A DNA stretch of 64,000 nucleotides. Origin: an uncultured Anaeroplasmataceae bacterium. GTDB lineage: Bacteria > Bacillota_I > Bacilli_A > Acholeplasmatales > Anaeroplasmataceae. Positions within the stretch are counted from its first letter, which is position 1. Each line of letters begins with the position of its first letter. The notes under the pieces are model-generated. The model saw only the letters and a list, made by a program, of their open reading frames with translations. It searched no databases and had not been told where the DNA came from. A program made the translations under genes and the position numbers. Below, in pieces: positions 7,331-16,362 of the stretch. Location of the stretch: assembly GCA_934229535.1 (NCBI GenBank), contig CAKQDS010000003.1, forward strand, positions 52,060 to 116,059, written 5' to 3'.

Positions 7331-9870
7331 TGAAATTAATTTCTTGTTATATAAATGATTTTGGCTGCTTACACAATCAAGAGTTTAATTTTAGTAATGG
7401 TCTTAACTGCATTTTTTTACAAAATGGTAGTGGTAAATCAACCCTTGCCGCATTTATAAGAGCAATGTTTTATGGAATTCCTAAATCAAGTAGTAAGACC
7501 TTTGATCGTGAACATTATTTGCCATTTAACCAAAATTTTTGTAAAGGTAGTATAGACTTTGAATTTAATAATAAAGAGTATAAAATTGAACGAACATTTG
7601 GTAAAAAAAATAGTGATGATGAAATGCGTGTTTATGAAAATGGCAGCTTATGTGATACCTTAGGTAGTGTTCCAGGTGAGACTATATTTGGACTAGATTT
7701 AAATTCGTTTAATAGATGCTTATTTATTCATCCAGAAGATATTGAAATATCATCAACATCAGAAATAAATGCGAAAATGAATAGCTTTGTTTCAAATACA
7801 AAGGATGATTTTAATTTGGATGATGTTTTATTAAAGCTTGAAAACTATAAAAAAAAGCTTAAGCCTGTAAGACTTTCAAATCAAAATGGGTTAATTGCTG
7901 TAAAAAAGGCTGAAATTAAAGCGCTTGAGGAGAAAAAAGCAATATGTTTAAGTATTAAAGACAATTTAAGCAATAAATATAAAAAAAATGAGGATATAAA
8001 GAAGGAAATAGAAGAATTAAAGCTAAAGGCATCTAATAAAGCAAATGAAAATATCTTGGTTACTAAATGGGAATATTATGATAATATAAAGGTAAAAATA
8101 GAGAAGAATAACGATGAGATAAAAAAATATAATGAAAAATATAAATTTGGTATTCCAAGTAAAGAGGAAATAGAAGCTATAAGAAAAAATATTTATGATA
8201 ATGATAAAATAAAGGAAAATATTTCGCTTTATCAATTTAATGACAATGATTTAAATGATTATAATAATTATTTGGATAAATTCAAAAATGGAATTCCAAC
8301 GGATATAAAGCTAGAGGAAATAAAATCTAAAATTGATGAATTAAACTATTTGAATTCACTAAATTATGATTTGAAGAATAGTGATTTAATTATTTATAAT
8401 CAATATAGAGAAAGTGACTTAACTGATGAAAAAATAAATAATATCGATATTCTAATTAAAGGATATAATAAACTATGTCAGGAAAATGAAGCAGTTTCAG
8501 AAAACATTGCTGTTGAAGTGCCTAAGAAAAGCAATAATAAATCAGCAATTATTTTAGGAATTGTTGGCCTTGTTTTATTAATTAGTAGTGCTATTTTATT
8601 TTTTGTTAATAAAATGCTTTTAGTTCTAGCAATAGTTGGATTAATTTTTATTTTTATAGCTGGCTTCATTTATTTAAAAGGACAAATCGACAATTCGAAA
8701 AATACTGAAAAAATAATACCTAATCCTAAGAAAATTGAATATACAAATAAAATTGATTTGTTAAAGAATAAAATTGATATGTTAATAAAGCCATATGGCT
8801 TTTCTTCAAGTAAGGATGGCTCTATTTCAGTTGCTTTTTATAAGCTTAATGATATGTATCAGAAATATAAAGAAATTAAAAGCCAAAAGGAAGAAAAAGA
8901 TAACATTAGGAAAGATAATTTAAATAAGGCTATAGATATTCAAAATAGCTTAAAATCATTTTTTCAACCATATGGCTACTCTAGTTGTAATTATTTAAAG
9001 GAATATGAATGCTTAAAATTAGATATTGTTAAATATTCTTATTTAAATAACAAAAATGCAGAAAATAAGAAAAATTTAGAAGAAGCTAATAAAAACTTTG
9101 GTTTAAATTTAGCACAAATTCAAGATTTTTGTAATAAATATAAAATTGATGATGTTAAAAAATATTTAAACGAGGTAGCAAATGACATTGTTTTGTTAAA
9201 AGGATTGTATGAACAAAATAATTCCTTAATCAATGAAGCTACAACATATAAAGAAGAAAATGCTTTAATGGAACGACCAATTATTAGCGAAGATAGCATT
9301 GATAATATTAATTCAAAAATTAATAGCTTAACGGATGAAAAAATAGGTTTAATAAACGAAATAAATGAAGATGAGGGACAACTTGAGCTTTTAAGTATGG
9401 CATGTGAAAATCTTGATGATAAAAGAAATGAGCTTAATAAATTAAATCATGATTATTATATTGTAGGTGAAGCCTTAAATAAATTAAAGGAAGCAGATAA
9501 GAGTTTAAAATATAAATATATTGAACCATTATTAACAAGATTCAAAGAATATACTAAAGAATTTAATTTGAAATTATTAAATGATGTTATAATGGATGCT
9601 GGTTATAACTTAAAGCTTATAATTAATGGTAATAATTATAGTTATAAGCATTTAAGTAGCGGTGAGCTTACAATTGTGGCCTTATGCTATAGACTAGCAA
9701 TAATGGATAATATTTTAAAGAATCAAAATCAATTAATTATTATGGATGATTTATTTGTAAATCTTGATGAAAATAATTTAAAGCTAGCACTTGAATTTAT
9801 TAAAAAGTTATCATTAAAGCGCCAAATTATTTATTTTACGTGTCATAGCAGTAGACAAATTGTTATTTAA
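7330..9870 (+). CDS. YhaN-like SMC/AAA ATPase with internal membrane segments
   Basis: An 846-residue ATPase. Walker A NGSGKST is at residues 32-38; the C-terminus has the ABC signature LSSGE and Walker B LIIMDDLFVNLDE. Between them are long Lys/Glu/Asn-rich coiled coils. Near residues 405-450 are two strongly hydrophobic segments separated by a short loop, which predicts membrane anchoring. That arrangement is described for YhaN-type proteins and differs from soluble SbcC and RecN. It probably forms a membrane-tethered DNA-end processing complex with the phosphoesterase encoded directly upstream. Confidence 0.82.
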   Translation: MKLISCYINDFGCLHNQEFNFSNGLNCIFLQNGSGKSTLAAFIRAMFYGIPKSSSKTFDREHYLPFNQNFCKGSIDFEFNNKEYKIERTFGKKNSDDEMRVYENGSLCDTLGSVPGETIFGLDLNSFNRCLFIHPEDIEISSTSEINAKMNSFVSNTKDDFNLDDVLLKLENYKKKLKPVRLSNQNGLIAVKKAEIKALEEKKAICLSIKDNLSNKYKKNEDIKKEIEELKLKASNKANENILVTKWEYYDNIKVKIEKNNDEIKKYNEKYKFGIPSKEEIEAIRKNIYDNDKIKENISLYQFNDNDLNDYNNYLDKFKNGIPTDIKLEEIKSKIDELNYLNSLNYDLKNSDLIIYNQYRESDLTDEKINNIDILIKGYNKLCQENEAVSENIAVEVPKKSNNKSAIILGIVGLVLLISSAILFFVNKMLLVLAIVGLIFIFIAGFIYLKGQIDNSKNTEKIIPNPKKIEYTNKIDLLKNKIDMLIKPYGFSSSKDGSISVAFYKLNDMYQKYKEIKSQKEEKDNIRKDNLNKAIDIQNSLKSFFQPYGYSSCNYLKEYECLKLDIVKYSYLNNKNAENKKNLEEANKNFGLNLAQIQDFCNKYKIDDVKKYLNEVANDIVLLKGLYEQNNSLINEATTYKEENALMERPIISEDSIDNINSKINSLTDEKIGLINEINEDEGQLELLSMACENLDDKRNELNKLNHDYYIVGEALNKLKEADKSLKYKYIEPLLTRFKEYTKEFNLKLLNDVIMDAGYNLKLIINGNNYSYKHLSSGELTIVALCYRLAIMDNILKNQNQLIIMDDLFVNLDENNLKLALEFIKKLSLKRQIIYFTCHSSRQIVI

Positions 9871-9895
9871 AATTAAAATGCTTGGAGGTGTATTT

Positions 9896-11851
9896 GTGAA
9901 AAGTAAAGCTATTTTTATATTGGGAGCAATATTATTTGCTTTTACTGGCTGTAAAAAAAATAATAATGAGGTGTTAGATTTTGTAAAAAAAACTAATGAA
10001 TATTTAGAAGAAAAGGAAATAGATAATAATCTGTTTGGAGCTATTTTGGAAGAAAAATTAGATAATTCATTAGTATATAATATTGATGATAATAAATATT
10101 TAATAAATTATAATGATATTAACTATTTATATGAAAATGATAATCTTGTAAAATCTAATGATGAATATGTATTTGTTTCAAATTTAGAAGATGCATATAA
10201 GGAAAAAGTTGGCACAATTGTTTATACTAAAGGCTATTATGATGAATATGATGATGGTAATGCCTGTTATTTAGTTAAAGAATATGACAAAAATGAAGCT
10301 CTATCAGCTGAAGATAAATCATTAGAGCCTATATGCTATAATAAAACGATTAATTTGATTCAAATGGGCTATCAAAAAGAAGAAGGAATTAATGAATATG
10401 TAGATTTATTTACTAATTCTAAAGATTATTATTATTTTTTTGTTCCTAGCGGTGTATATATAGCTTATGATAATTTTGACATTAATACTTCAAATAAATA
10501 TTATTATGCTTATAATGCTAAAATTGTTGTAAATGATGATTATAATCCTAAAGGCTTTAATAATGGCTGCTTATTTAATGTTTATAATGATATTGAAAAT
10601 ATTAAAATAAACGGCTTTAACGTGAATGTTGTTGTAAATAAGAAGCTCTCCGATCCACTTTTAGGACTTTTAACTTTGAAGGACGCAAGCAATGTAGTTA
10701 TTAATAATTGTAGATTTTATTTGCCTAGTGAGGCCTCAATCTATGGTAGCTCTGGAATGATTGATTTATTTACAAATTGGCATTTTATTAATATCAAGAA
10801 TTGTCATTTAGAAAATCATTCATCAACAATTGCTGGTGGGGGAATAGGTGTAAGAGATATTTATAAAAATGGCGCAAATGATGCAATTATAGAAAATAAT
10901 TATATTTATTCAAATTGCAAGGATGAGGTTATTGCTATATTTAGTGGTGCTGATACATCATTATATCCCAATGATAATGGTGGAGGTTCTATTAAAAATG
11001 TTATTTTAAGAGGCAATACAATTGTTGGTGATAAACCAAATGATAAATTAGGTCCAAGAGTTGTAGGATTAACTGTAGGATATCAAATATCTCCTGTTTA
11101 TAATGTGAAAATAGAAAACAATGATATCACAATGTATAGTGCTAATTATTTATTGCTTTATGGTAAAACAAATACCCTAAATTTTGTTAATAACAATGTT
11201 AAAATTGATTCAAGCTATAAAGAAAATATTTATGTAGTATTTTGTCATAATTCCAAGGCAGATAAGGCTAGTAATATTACAGCAGATAAAAATTCATTTG
11301 AATGTATAAATTATTCAACAATTTATACAATTTCTCAAACAGCTGATGAATTTAAATTTACTAATAACGAGGTTAAGGCTATAAAGATTGGTCGTGTTTT
11401 TGATTCGATTTCTACTTATGAAAATAACAAAATTGTTACGCAAAAGATATCTTCATGTGTTTATCATAATGTTAAGGAAACAAGTGGTAACAAAATAAAT
11501 GCTGAATATATTAATGTTGTATTTGAATTTTATAATTTAAATATTCAAAATAATATTAAGATTAAGGATGAAATAAATACCTTAACTATGCCTGCAAATT
11601 TTATGATGTTTAATGGTGATAATATTTATTTTAATAATCATAGTGTTAAATTTATAGATTTTATTTTGAATGTTGATAAAATAGAAAGTCAATATTATTA
11701 TCTTGCTTATGGAACATCGCCTATATGGGGAACAGCTAATATTTATTTTATTAATTCACATATTTCCTTATATGAGGATTCTAAGCATAATTATGTAGCA
11801 AAAGATGATAATGGCAAGGTAATAATTAATTTTACAAATGAGAAAAATTAA
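9896..11851 (+). CDS. Surface lipoprotein with parallel beta-helix repeats
   Basis: A 651-residue lipoprotein. The GTG start at 9896 is set by GGAGGTG at 9884-9890 and begins a short basic plus hydrophobic signal ending in the lipobox FTGC. After a ~150-residue Asn/Asp/Tyr-rich segment, the sequence shows many short Asn-rich turns of the right-handed beta-helix type, such as NVVINNCRF and IENNYIY, as in pectate lyases and other pectin-active or adhesive proteins. No catalytic set could be assigned. It lies just after the YhaO/YhaN pair and overlaps the next gene by 14 bp. Likely anchored outside the membrane. Confidence 0.75.
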   Translation: MKSKAIFILGAILFAFTGCKKNNNEVLDFVKKTNEYLEEKEIDNNLFGAILEEKLDNSLVYNIDDNKYLINYNDINYLYENDNLVKSNDEYVFVSNLEDAYKEKVGTIVYTKGYYDEYDDGNACYLVKEYDKNEALSAEDKSLEPICYNKTINLIQMGYQKEEGINEYVDLFTNSKDYYYFFVPSGVYIAYDNFDINTSNKYYYAYNAKIVVNDDYNPKGFNNGCLFNVYNDIENIKINGFNVNVVVNKKLSDPLLGLLTLKDASNVVINNCRFYLPSEASIYGSSGMIDLFTNWHFINIKNCHLENHSSTIAGGGIGVRDIYKNGANDAIIENNYIYSNCKDEVIAIFSGADTSLYPNDNGGGSIKNVILRGNTIVGDKPNDKLGPRVVGLTVGYQISPVYNVKIENNDITMYSANYLLLYGKTNTLNFVNNNVKIDSSYKENIYVVFCHNSKADKASNITADKNSFECINYSTIYTISQTADEFKFTNNEVKAIKIGRVFDSISTYENNKIVTQKISSCVYHNVKETSGNKINAEYINVVFEFYNLNIQNNIKIKDEINTLTMPANFMMFNGDNIYFNNHSVKFIDFILNVDKIESQYYYLAYGTSPIWGTANIYFINSHISLYEDSKHNYVAKDDNGKVIINFTNEKN

Positions 11852-12455
11852 TTTAAACAACAAAACTTGTAATGAAGCAGATTTGAAAAAATATGGATTC
11901 ATTAATGGTAGTTATGAGAAAAAACTGGATAATTATCCTTTTATAGCTAAATATGAAATAATTGAAAATGACCTTTTAGCAAAGCTTATCGATATTGATA
12001 CAAATTTTGAATATAATTTGGTTGATGTTATGAATACATCATATTCGGCTTTAGTAAATGAGGAATATGAAGCAATCACCAATGATATACTTACGAAGTG
12101 CTTTAGCATTAAAGAAAATCAAAAGGATAGAATTTTAAATTTTGTAATAAATAAATATAATAATAAATTAGAAAATTTATGGCCTGATACTCCTGATTGT
12201 GGAATTATTAGACATGCTGACAATAAAAAATGGTATTTTGTTTTAATGAACATAAATATTAATAAAATAGTAGCAAATTCTAACAAAAATGAATTCATCA
12301 TTGTTTTAAGATCTAATAAAGAAAAGGATAATATTAATATTTTTCCTGGCTACCATATGAATAAAAAGAACTGGATTACAATTATTTTAGACGATAGATT
12401 AAATGATAAAGAAATATTTGAATTAATTAAGGAAAGCTTTGAGCTTACTAAATAA
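11838..12455 (+). CDS. MmcQ/YjbR-like protein
   Basis: A 205-residue soluble protein. The central part (a Tyr-Glu segment, then PDTPDCGIIRH, NKKWYFVLMNI and later WITIILDD) follows the MmcQ/YjbR fold pattern, a small double-wing DNA-binding-like fold of unclear function. The family's core is ~115 residues; here an extra N-terminal region of ~85 residues precedes it, as in some Firmicute members. No clear ribosome binding site was found; the ATG overlaps the lipoprotein's stop by 14 bp, so re-initiation is likely. The family call is moderate. Confidence 0.6.
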   Translation: MRKINLNNKTCNEADLKKYGFINGSYEKKLDNYPFIAKYEIIENDLLAKLIDIDTNFEYNLVDVMNTSYSALVNEEYEAITNDILTKCFSIKENQKDRILNFVINKYNNKLENLWPDTPDCGIIRHADNKKWYFVLMNININKIVANSNKNEFIIVLRSNKEKDNINIFPGYHMNKKNWITIILDDRLNDKEIFELIKESFELTK

Positions 12456-12465
12456 GGAGAAAAAA

Positions 12466-12975
12466 ATGGATTTTAATGATGTAATTAAAAATAGATATTC
12501 ATGTAAAAGCTTTAGCGATAAAGAAGTAGAAAAAGATAAGCTAATGAAGGTACTAGAGGCAGGAAGGCTCGCTCCTACAGCTAAGAATTTGCAGCCTCAA
12601 AAAATATATGTTATAAAGGATGAAAAATTAAAACTAATAGATAAGGTGACCCCTTGTAGATATAATGCACCTTTGTGTTTAGTTGTAGCCTTGAATAAAG
12701 AAAATGTATTTATCTATCCAGGTGGAAAAAGGAATTCAGGAATTGAGGATGCAACTATTGTTGCAACTCATATGCTACTAGAAGCTACAAATCAAGGCTT
12801 GGATAGCTGTTGGATTAACTTTTTTAATCCTGATGAATTAAAAGAAATACTAAAGTTAAATAGTAATGAAGAAATATTAATGATTTTGGATTTAGGTTAT
12901 AAAAATGATGATGTTAAGCCACTTGATAATCATTATAAAAGAAAGAAATTAGAAGAAACAGTAGTATTTATGTAG
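12466..12975 (+). CDS. Nitroreductase family protein
   Basis: A 169-residue FMN-dependent nitroreductase-like protein. Diagnostic segments are NRYSCKSFSDK at the N-terminus, LAPTAKNLQPQ for FMN phosphate binding, GIEDATIVATHMLL for the dimer helix and a C-terminal ILDLGY. It probably reduces quinones, flavins or nitro compounds using NAD(P)H in the cytosol; substrate is not predictable. The ATG at 12466 with AAGGAGA at 12454-12460 is preferred over the upstream in-frame TTG. It ends at a strong terminator. Confidence 0.88.
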   Translation: MDFNDVIKNRYSCKSFSDKEVEKDKLMKVLEAGRLAPTAKNLQPQKIYVIKDEKLKLIDKVTPCRYNAPLCLVVALNKENVFIYPGGKRNSGIEDATIVATHMLLEATNQGLDSCWINFFNPDELKEILKLNSNEEILMILDLGYKNDDVKPLDNHYKRKKLEETVVFM

Positions 12976-13002
12976 GGTTAAGCTAAAAAGCTTAGCCTTT
13001 TT
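12976..13002 (+). terminator. Intrinsic terminator after the nitroreductase gene
   Basis: Stem GGTTAAGC / GCTTAGCC (8 bp, one G-U), 6-nt A-rich loop, then five T residues, starting right after the TAG stop. Confidence 0.88.
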
Positions 13003-13052
13003 CTTCATAATTTAGAAATTTTTGTAAAATTCTAGTTTATAAATTATATTTG

Positions 13053-13061
13053 TGATATAAT
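13053..13061 (+). promoter_or_regulatory. Extended -10 element TGATATAAT
   Basis: TG at 13053 and TATAAT at 13056-13061; the -35 position reads TAGTTT and is weak. Drives the DUF2075/MazG unit starting at 13102. Confidence 0.6.
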
Positions 13062-13101
13062 TTTCTCAAGGAATATATTTTATAAGTTGGGTGGCTTTAA
13101 A

Positions 13102-14994
13102 ATGATTATTTATCAAAATACTAAAGGTGGATTTATTAATGACATCAAGGCTGGCATTATTGCTGATAAGATTGAAGATGAATTTAAAGAGCATCATTTA
13201 AATCATTCAAATCTTGCTGAATATAGGGCATGGTCTAATTCTTTAATGTACATGAGAAATGTTATTGATGATGAGGATATTGCTGATGATTGTAAAATTG
13301 CAATTGAGTATCAAATACCCTTAACTGCTAAAAGAGTCGATTTTTTAATTGCTGGAATGGATGAAAATGATACAAATAATATTGTAGTAATTGAGCTTAA
13401 GCAATGGGAAAATTGTACATCAACTAGTCGTGCTGATGTTGTTAAGGCTTTTACTGGTGGAGCAGAAAGAGCAGTTACTCATCCTTCCTATCAAGCATAT
13501 TCATATGCTAAGATTATTGAAAATTTTAATGAGGATGTTTATAAAGAGCGTATTAGCTTAAAACCATGTGCTTATCTACATAACTTTAGAGAAGAAAATA
13601 GACATAATATTGATAATAATTTATATTATGAAGCTATAGATTTGGCACCTATTTTTCTAGCAAAGGACACAATAAAGCTGCGCAATTTTATAAAAACATA
13701 TATTAAGAAAAAAGATAATTGCGACTTATTAATGAAAATTGAAAATGGCAAACTAAAGCCTGCTAAGGCTCTTCAGGATAGTCTTGCCTCAATGCTTAAA
13801 GGAAATAAAGAATTTTATTTAATTGATGAGCAAAAGGTGGCTTATGAAACAGTTAAAAAGCTTGTTGAAAAGTCTTTAAGAGATGTTAATAAAGCTACTG
13901 GTACTAATCAAAAATATACAATAATTGTTGAGGGTGGACCCGGAACAGGTAAGTCTGTTGTTGCAATACAGTTATTATCTGATATGATTCAGAAGGGTTA
14001 CTCAGCTAATTATGTAACAAAAAATAGCGCACCAAGAAATGTCTACTTTGAAAAGCTAAAGCAGGATAAATATAAGCTTAATTATATCAAGAATCTTTTT
14101 AAAGGCTCAGGATCATTCATTGACGTTCCTAATAATTATTTTGATTGCTTGATAGTAGATGAAGCACATCGTTTAAATGCCAAATCAGGAATGTTTCAAA
14201 ACTTAGGTGAAAATCAAATTAAGGAAATTATTCACGCTTCAAAGGTTTCTGTATTTTTTATAGATGAAAACCAGGTTGTCACAACTTCTGATATTGGTTC
14301 AATTGATTTAATTAAGCATTATGCACAAATAGAAAATTCTGCTGTTTATACAGGCGAAGAAATAAATCTTGTTTCACAATTTAGATGTAATGGCTCAGAT
14401 GGCTATTTAGCTTTTTTGGATAACTTGTTAAATATTAAACAAACTGCCAATACAACCTTTGATATGGACTATGATATAAAATTATTTGATGATCCCAATA
14501 AAATGCGTGATGCCTTATATGAAAAAAATAAAATAAATAATAAGTCGCGTATGCTTGCAGGCTATTGTTATAATTGGGTTACGAAGAAAAATCCTCAAGG
14601 TGATTTATTTGATATTAATTTAGAAAATGGTTTTAAAGCAAAATGGAATTTTTCAAACACGGCCACATGGGCAATAGATGAGGATTCTTTTAATGAGGTT
14701 GGCTGTATTCATACTAGTCAGGGTCTTGAATTTGATTATTGCGGGGTTATAATCGGCAAGGACTTACGCTTTGAAAAGGATAATGTTATAACCGATTTTA
14801 CTAAAAGGGCTAAAACTGATACTTCTTTAAAGGGCATAAGAACAACTAAAAATTATAATCTTGCTGATAGGATAATTAGAAATACCTATAGAACCTTATT
14901 GTCACGTGGTCAAAAGGGATGTTATATATATTGTGAAGATAAAAAATTATTAAAATATATGAGCGATATGCTAGGTGTAAAAATAATATATTAG
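13102..14994 (+). CDS. DUF2075 helicase with N-terminal PD-(D/E)XK-like nuclease domain
   Basis: A 630-residue protein paralogous in its C-terminal half to the helicase at 2749. The first ~120 residues contain D80 (RVDFLI) and E98-x-K100 (VIELKQW), the D...ExK pattern of PD-(D/E)XK nucleases. Walker A is GGPGTGKS at 278-285, Walker B DEAH at 353-356, and the late motif NEVGCIHTSQGLEFDY precedes a C-terminal SRGQKGCYIY. The start ATG 13102 follows GGTGG; an upstream TTG at 13087 is less likely. A MazG-like gene follows by 6 bp. Role in DNA repair or defence is inferred. Confidence 0.85.
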   Translation: MIIYQNTKGGFINDIKAGIIADKIEDEFKEHHLNHSNLAEYRAWSNSLMYMRNVIDDEDIADDCKIAIEYQIPLTAKRVDFLIAGMDENDTNNIVVIELKQWENCTSTSRADVVKAFTGGAERAVTHPSYQAYSYAKIIENFNEDVYKERISLKPCAYLHNFREENRHNIDNNLYYEAIDLAPIFLAKDTIKLRNFIKTYIKKKDNCDLLMKIENGKLKPAKALQDSLASMLKGNKEFYLIDEQKVAYETVKKLVEKSLRDVNKATGTNQKYTIIVEGGPGTGKSVVAIQLLSDMIQKGYSANYVTKNSAPRNVYFEKLKQDKYKLNYIKNLFKGSGSFIDVPNNYFDCLIVDEAHRLNAKSGMFQNLGENQIKEIIHASKVSVFFIDENQVVTTSDIGSIDLIKHYAQIENSAVYTGEEINLVSQFRCNGSDGYLAFLDNLLNIKQTANTTFDMDYDIKLFDDPNKMRDALYEKNKINNKSRMLAGYCYNWVTKKNPQGDLFDINLENGFKAKWNFSNTATWAIDEDSFNEVGCIHTSQGLEFDYCGVIIGKDLRFEKDNVITDFTKRAKTDTSLKGIRTTKNYNLADRIIRNTYRTLLSRGQKGCYIYCEDKKLLKYMSDMLGVKIIY

Positions 14995-15000
14995 GATGAT

Positions 15001-15330
15001 ATGATGGATAAATTAGAAGAATTAATTAAAAGAATTGATAAATTTAATAAGGATAGAGATTGGGATAAATTTCATTCACCAGCTAATTTAGCTAAATCTA
15101 TTTCTATTGAAGCAAATGAATTACTTGAGTGCTTTCAATGGAACGAAAATGAATATGATAATGAGGCGGTTAAAGAAGAATTAGCAGATGTAATTAATTA
15201 TTGCTTACAAATGGCGTTAGTTTTAAATATTAATCCAATTGAAATTGTTAATAATAAAATGAACTTAAATGAAAAGAAATATCCTATTTCTAAAGCCAAG
15301 GGAATTTCTACAAAATATAATAAATTATAA
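15001..15330 (+). CDS. MazG-like nucleotide pyrophosphohydrolase
   Basis: A 109-residue all-alpha NTP pyrophosphohydrolase of the MazG/RS21-C6 type. The metal-binding pattern EANELLE...EELADVINY is clear. Such enzymes hydrolyse dNTPs or damaged NTPs to the monophosphate plus pyrophosphate. Two adjacent ATG codons (15001 and 15004) are possible starts. It follows the nuclease-helicase by 6 bp and shares its transcript; a housecleaning nucleotide hydrolase beside a nuclease-helicase is a common pattern in repair or defence clusters. Confidence 0.85.
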   Translation: MMDKLEELIKRIDKFNKDRDWDKFHSPANLAKSISIEANELLECFQWNENEYDNEAVKEELADVINYCLQMALVLNINPIEIVNNKMNLNEKKYPISKAKGISTKYNKL

Positions 15331-15346
15331 ATGCTAAAATGAAAAC

Positions 15347-15390
15347 AAAGATTAAATTATGATTGTTGTAAATTTAATCTTTATTTTTTT
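15347..15390 (+). terminator. Strong intrinsic terminator after the MazG-like gene
   Basis: Perfect 12-bp stem AAAGATTAAATT / AATTTAATCTTT, 12-nt loop, then A and seven T residues. Confidence 0.9.
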
Positions 15391-15401
15391 GTAGAATAAT
15401 G

Positions 15402-15408
15402 TTATACT
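15402..15408 (+). promoter_or_regulatory. Extended -10 element TGTTATACT
   Basis: TATACT at 15403-15408 with TGT just before it. It would give a leader of ~70 nt before the zinc-ribbon protein gene. The -35 is poor. Confidence 0.45.
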
Positions 15409-15485
15409 AAAGATATAAATTGCAGAATAATTTTAATATGTTTTATAGTTGCAGATAAAATTGATAAATCAATGGAGAAAAAATA

Positions 15486-16022
15486 ATGATTTGTAAAAAT
15501 TGTGGTAAAGAAATAAACGATAATTCAAAATTTTGCAACTTTTGTGGAGAGAGGTTAGAGGATAAAGAAATTAAATTTGAAAATTTGGAAACAAGTGGTG
15601 TAAAACAACCAAAGCGTAGAAAGGGAAAGTTTTTAATTATATTTGCAGTATTTGCGGTTATACTAACTACATTTACAGTTTATTCTTTACTTTCTTTAAA
15701 ATCTATAGGTGGAGGTTCTGGTATTGTTGGTGATCTTTCATTTGAAAGAGAGTTATATGAGTCAGATTTTTCTATTGAAACGACTGAAAATACATTCTCA
15801 TATGTAATTTTAATTACACCAAAAAGAAATATAAAAAGCTGTACTGTTACATTTAATCTGTATGATTATAAATCAAACCCTATTTATACAAAATCTCTTA
15901 CTAAAACAAATATGAAAAAGGGTAGCGATTACACGTATTTATTTGATTATGATTTTTTAGAATCTTTAACATCAACAAAATATTCTTATTCAATTAGTGG
16001 TACTGTAATAGCTTTAAATTAA
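15486..16022 (+). CDS. Zinc-ribbon single-pass membrane protein
   Basis: A 178-residue protein. An N-terminal zinc ribbon has Cys3, Cys6, Cys17 and Cys20 (CKNCGK...FCNFCGE). A hydrophobic transmembrane helix spans about residues 48-70 after a basic stretch KRRKGK. The remaining ~105 residues form an extracellular beta-rich domain with no recognised family. Proteins of this zinc_ribbon_2 plus TM plus extracellular domain layout are common and uncharacterised in Firmicutes. It is first in a run of three small genes. Confidence 0.75.
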   Translation: MICKNCGKEINDNSKFCNFCGERLEDKEIKFENLETSGVKQPKRRKGKFLIIFAVFAVILTTFTVYSLLSLKSIGGGSGIVGDLSFERELYESDFSIETTENTFSYVILITPKRNIKSCTVTFNLYDYKSNPIYTKSLTKTNMKKGSDYTYLFDYDFLESLTSTKYSYSISGTVIALN

Positions 16023-16040
16023 AATAATGAGGTGATTAAC

Positions 16041-16349
16041 ATGAATTATTTTTGTCCTAAGGAATCTGATTGGAAGCTTTTCAGAAAATTAGTGCCTGTT
16101 TGGCAAGAAAATTATATGGGAAGGTTATTAGCTGAATATCAAGAGATTATTAATGAAAAGTCTAATCCATCAACAAGATTTTGGAAATTAAATGATAGGA
16201 TGATGAATGATAAAAAATCACCTGGAGTTTTAATTAATATGCGTAGAAGTAAAATGTATGAAAATATCGAAATTATGCTAAGAGATAATGTTATAAATTA
16301 TAACGATTTAGCAGAGTTTAGTGAAGAGTTAAGATTATATTTTAAATAA
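16041..16349 (+). CDS. Conserved small cytosolic protein of unknown function
   Basis: A 102-residue protein rich in Trp, Arg and acidic residues, with the recurring pattern DWKLFR, WQE-YM, FWxLxxR and DKKxPGV seen in a conserved but uncharacterised Firmicute family. No signal peptide or membrane segment. The ATG at 16041 follows GAGGTG; the in-frame GTG at 16032 is part of that ribosome binding site. It lies between two membrane-protein genes with short gaps, suggesting one operon. Confidence 0.65.
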   Translation: MNYFCPKESDWKLFRKLVPVWQENYMGRLLAEYQEIINEKSNPSTRFWKLNDRMMNDKKSPGVLINMRRSKMYENIEIMLRDNVINYNDLAEFSEELRLYFK

Positions 16350-16362
16350 GGATGATAGATTT

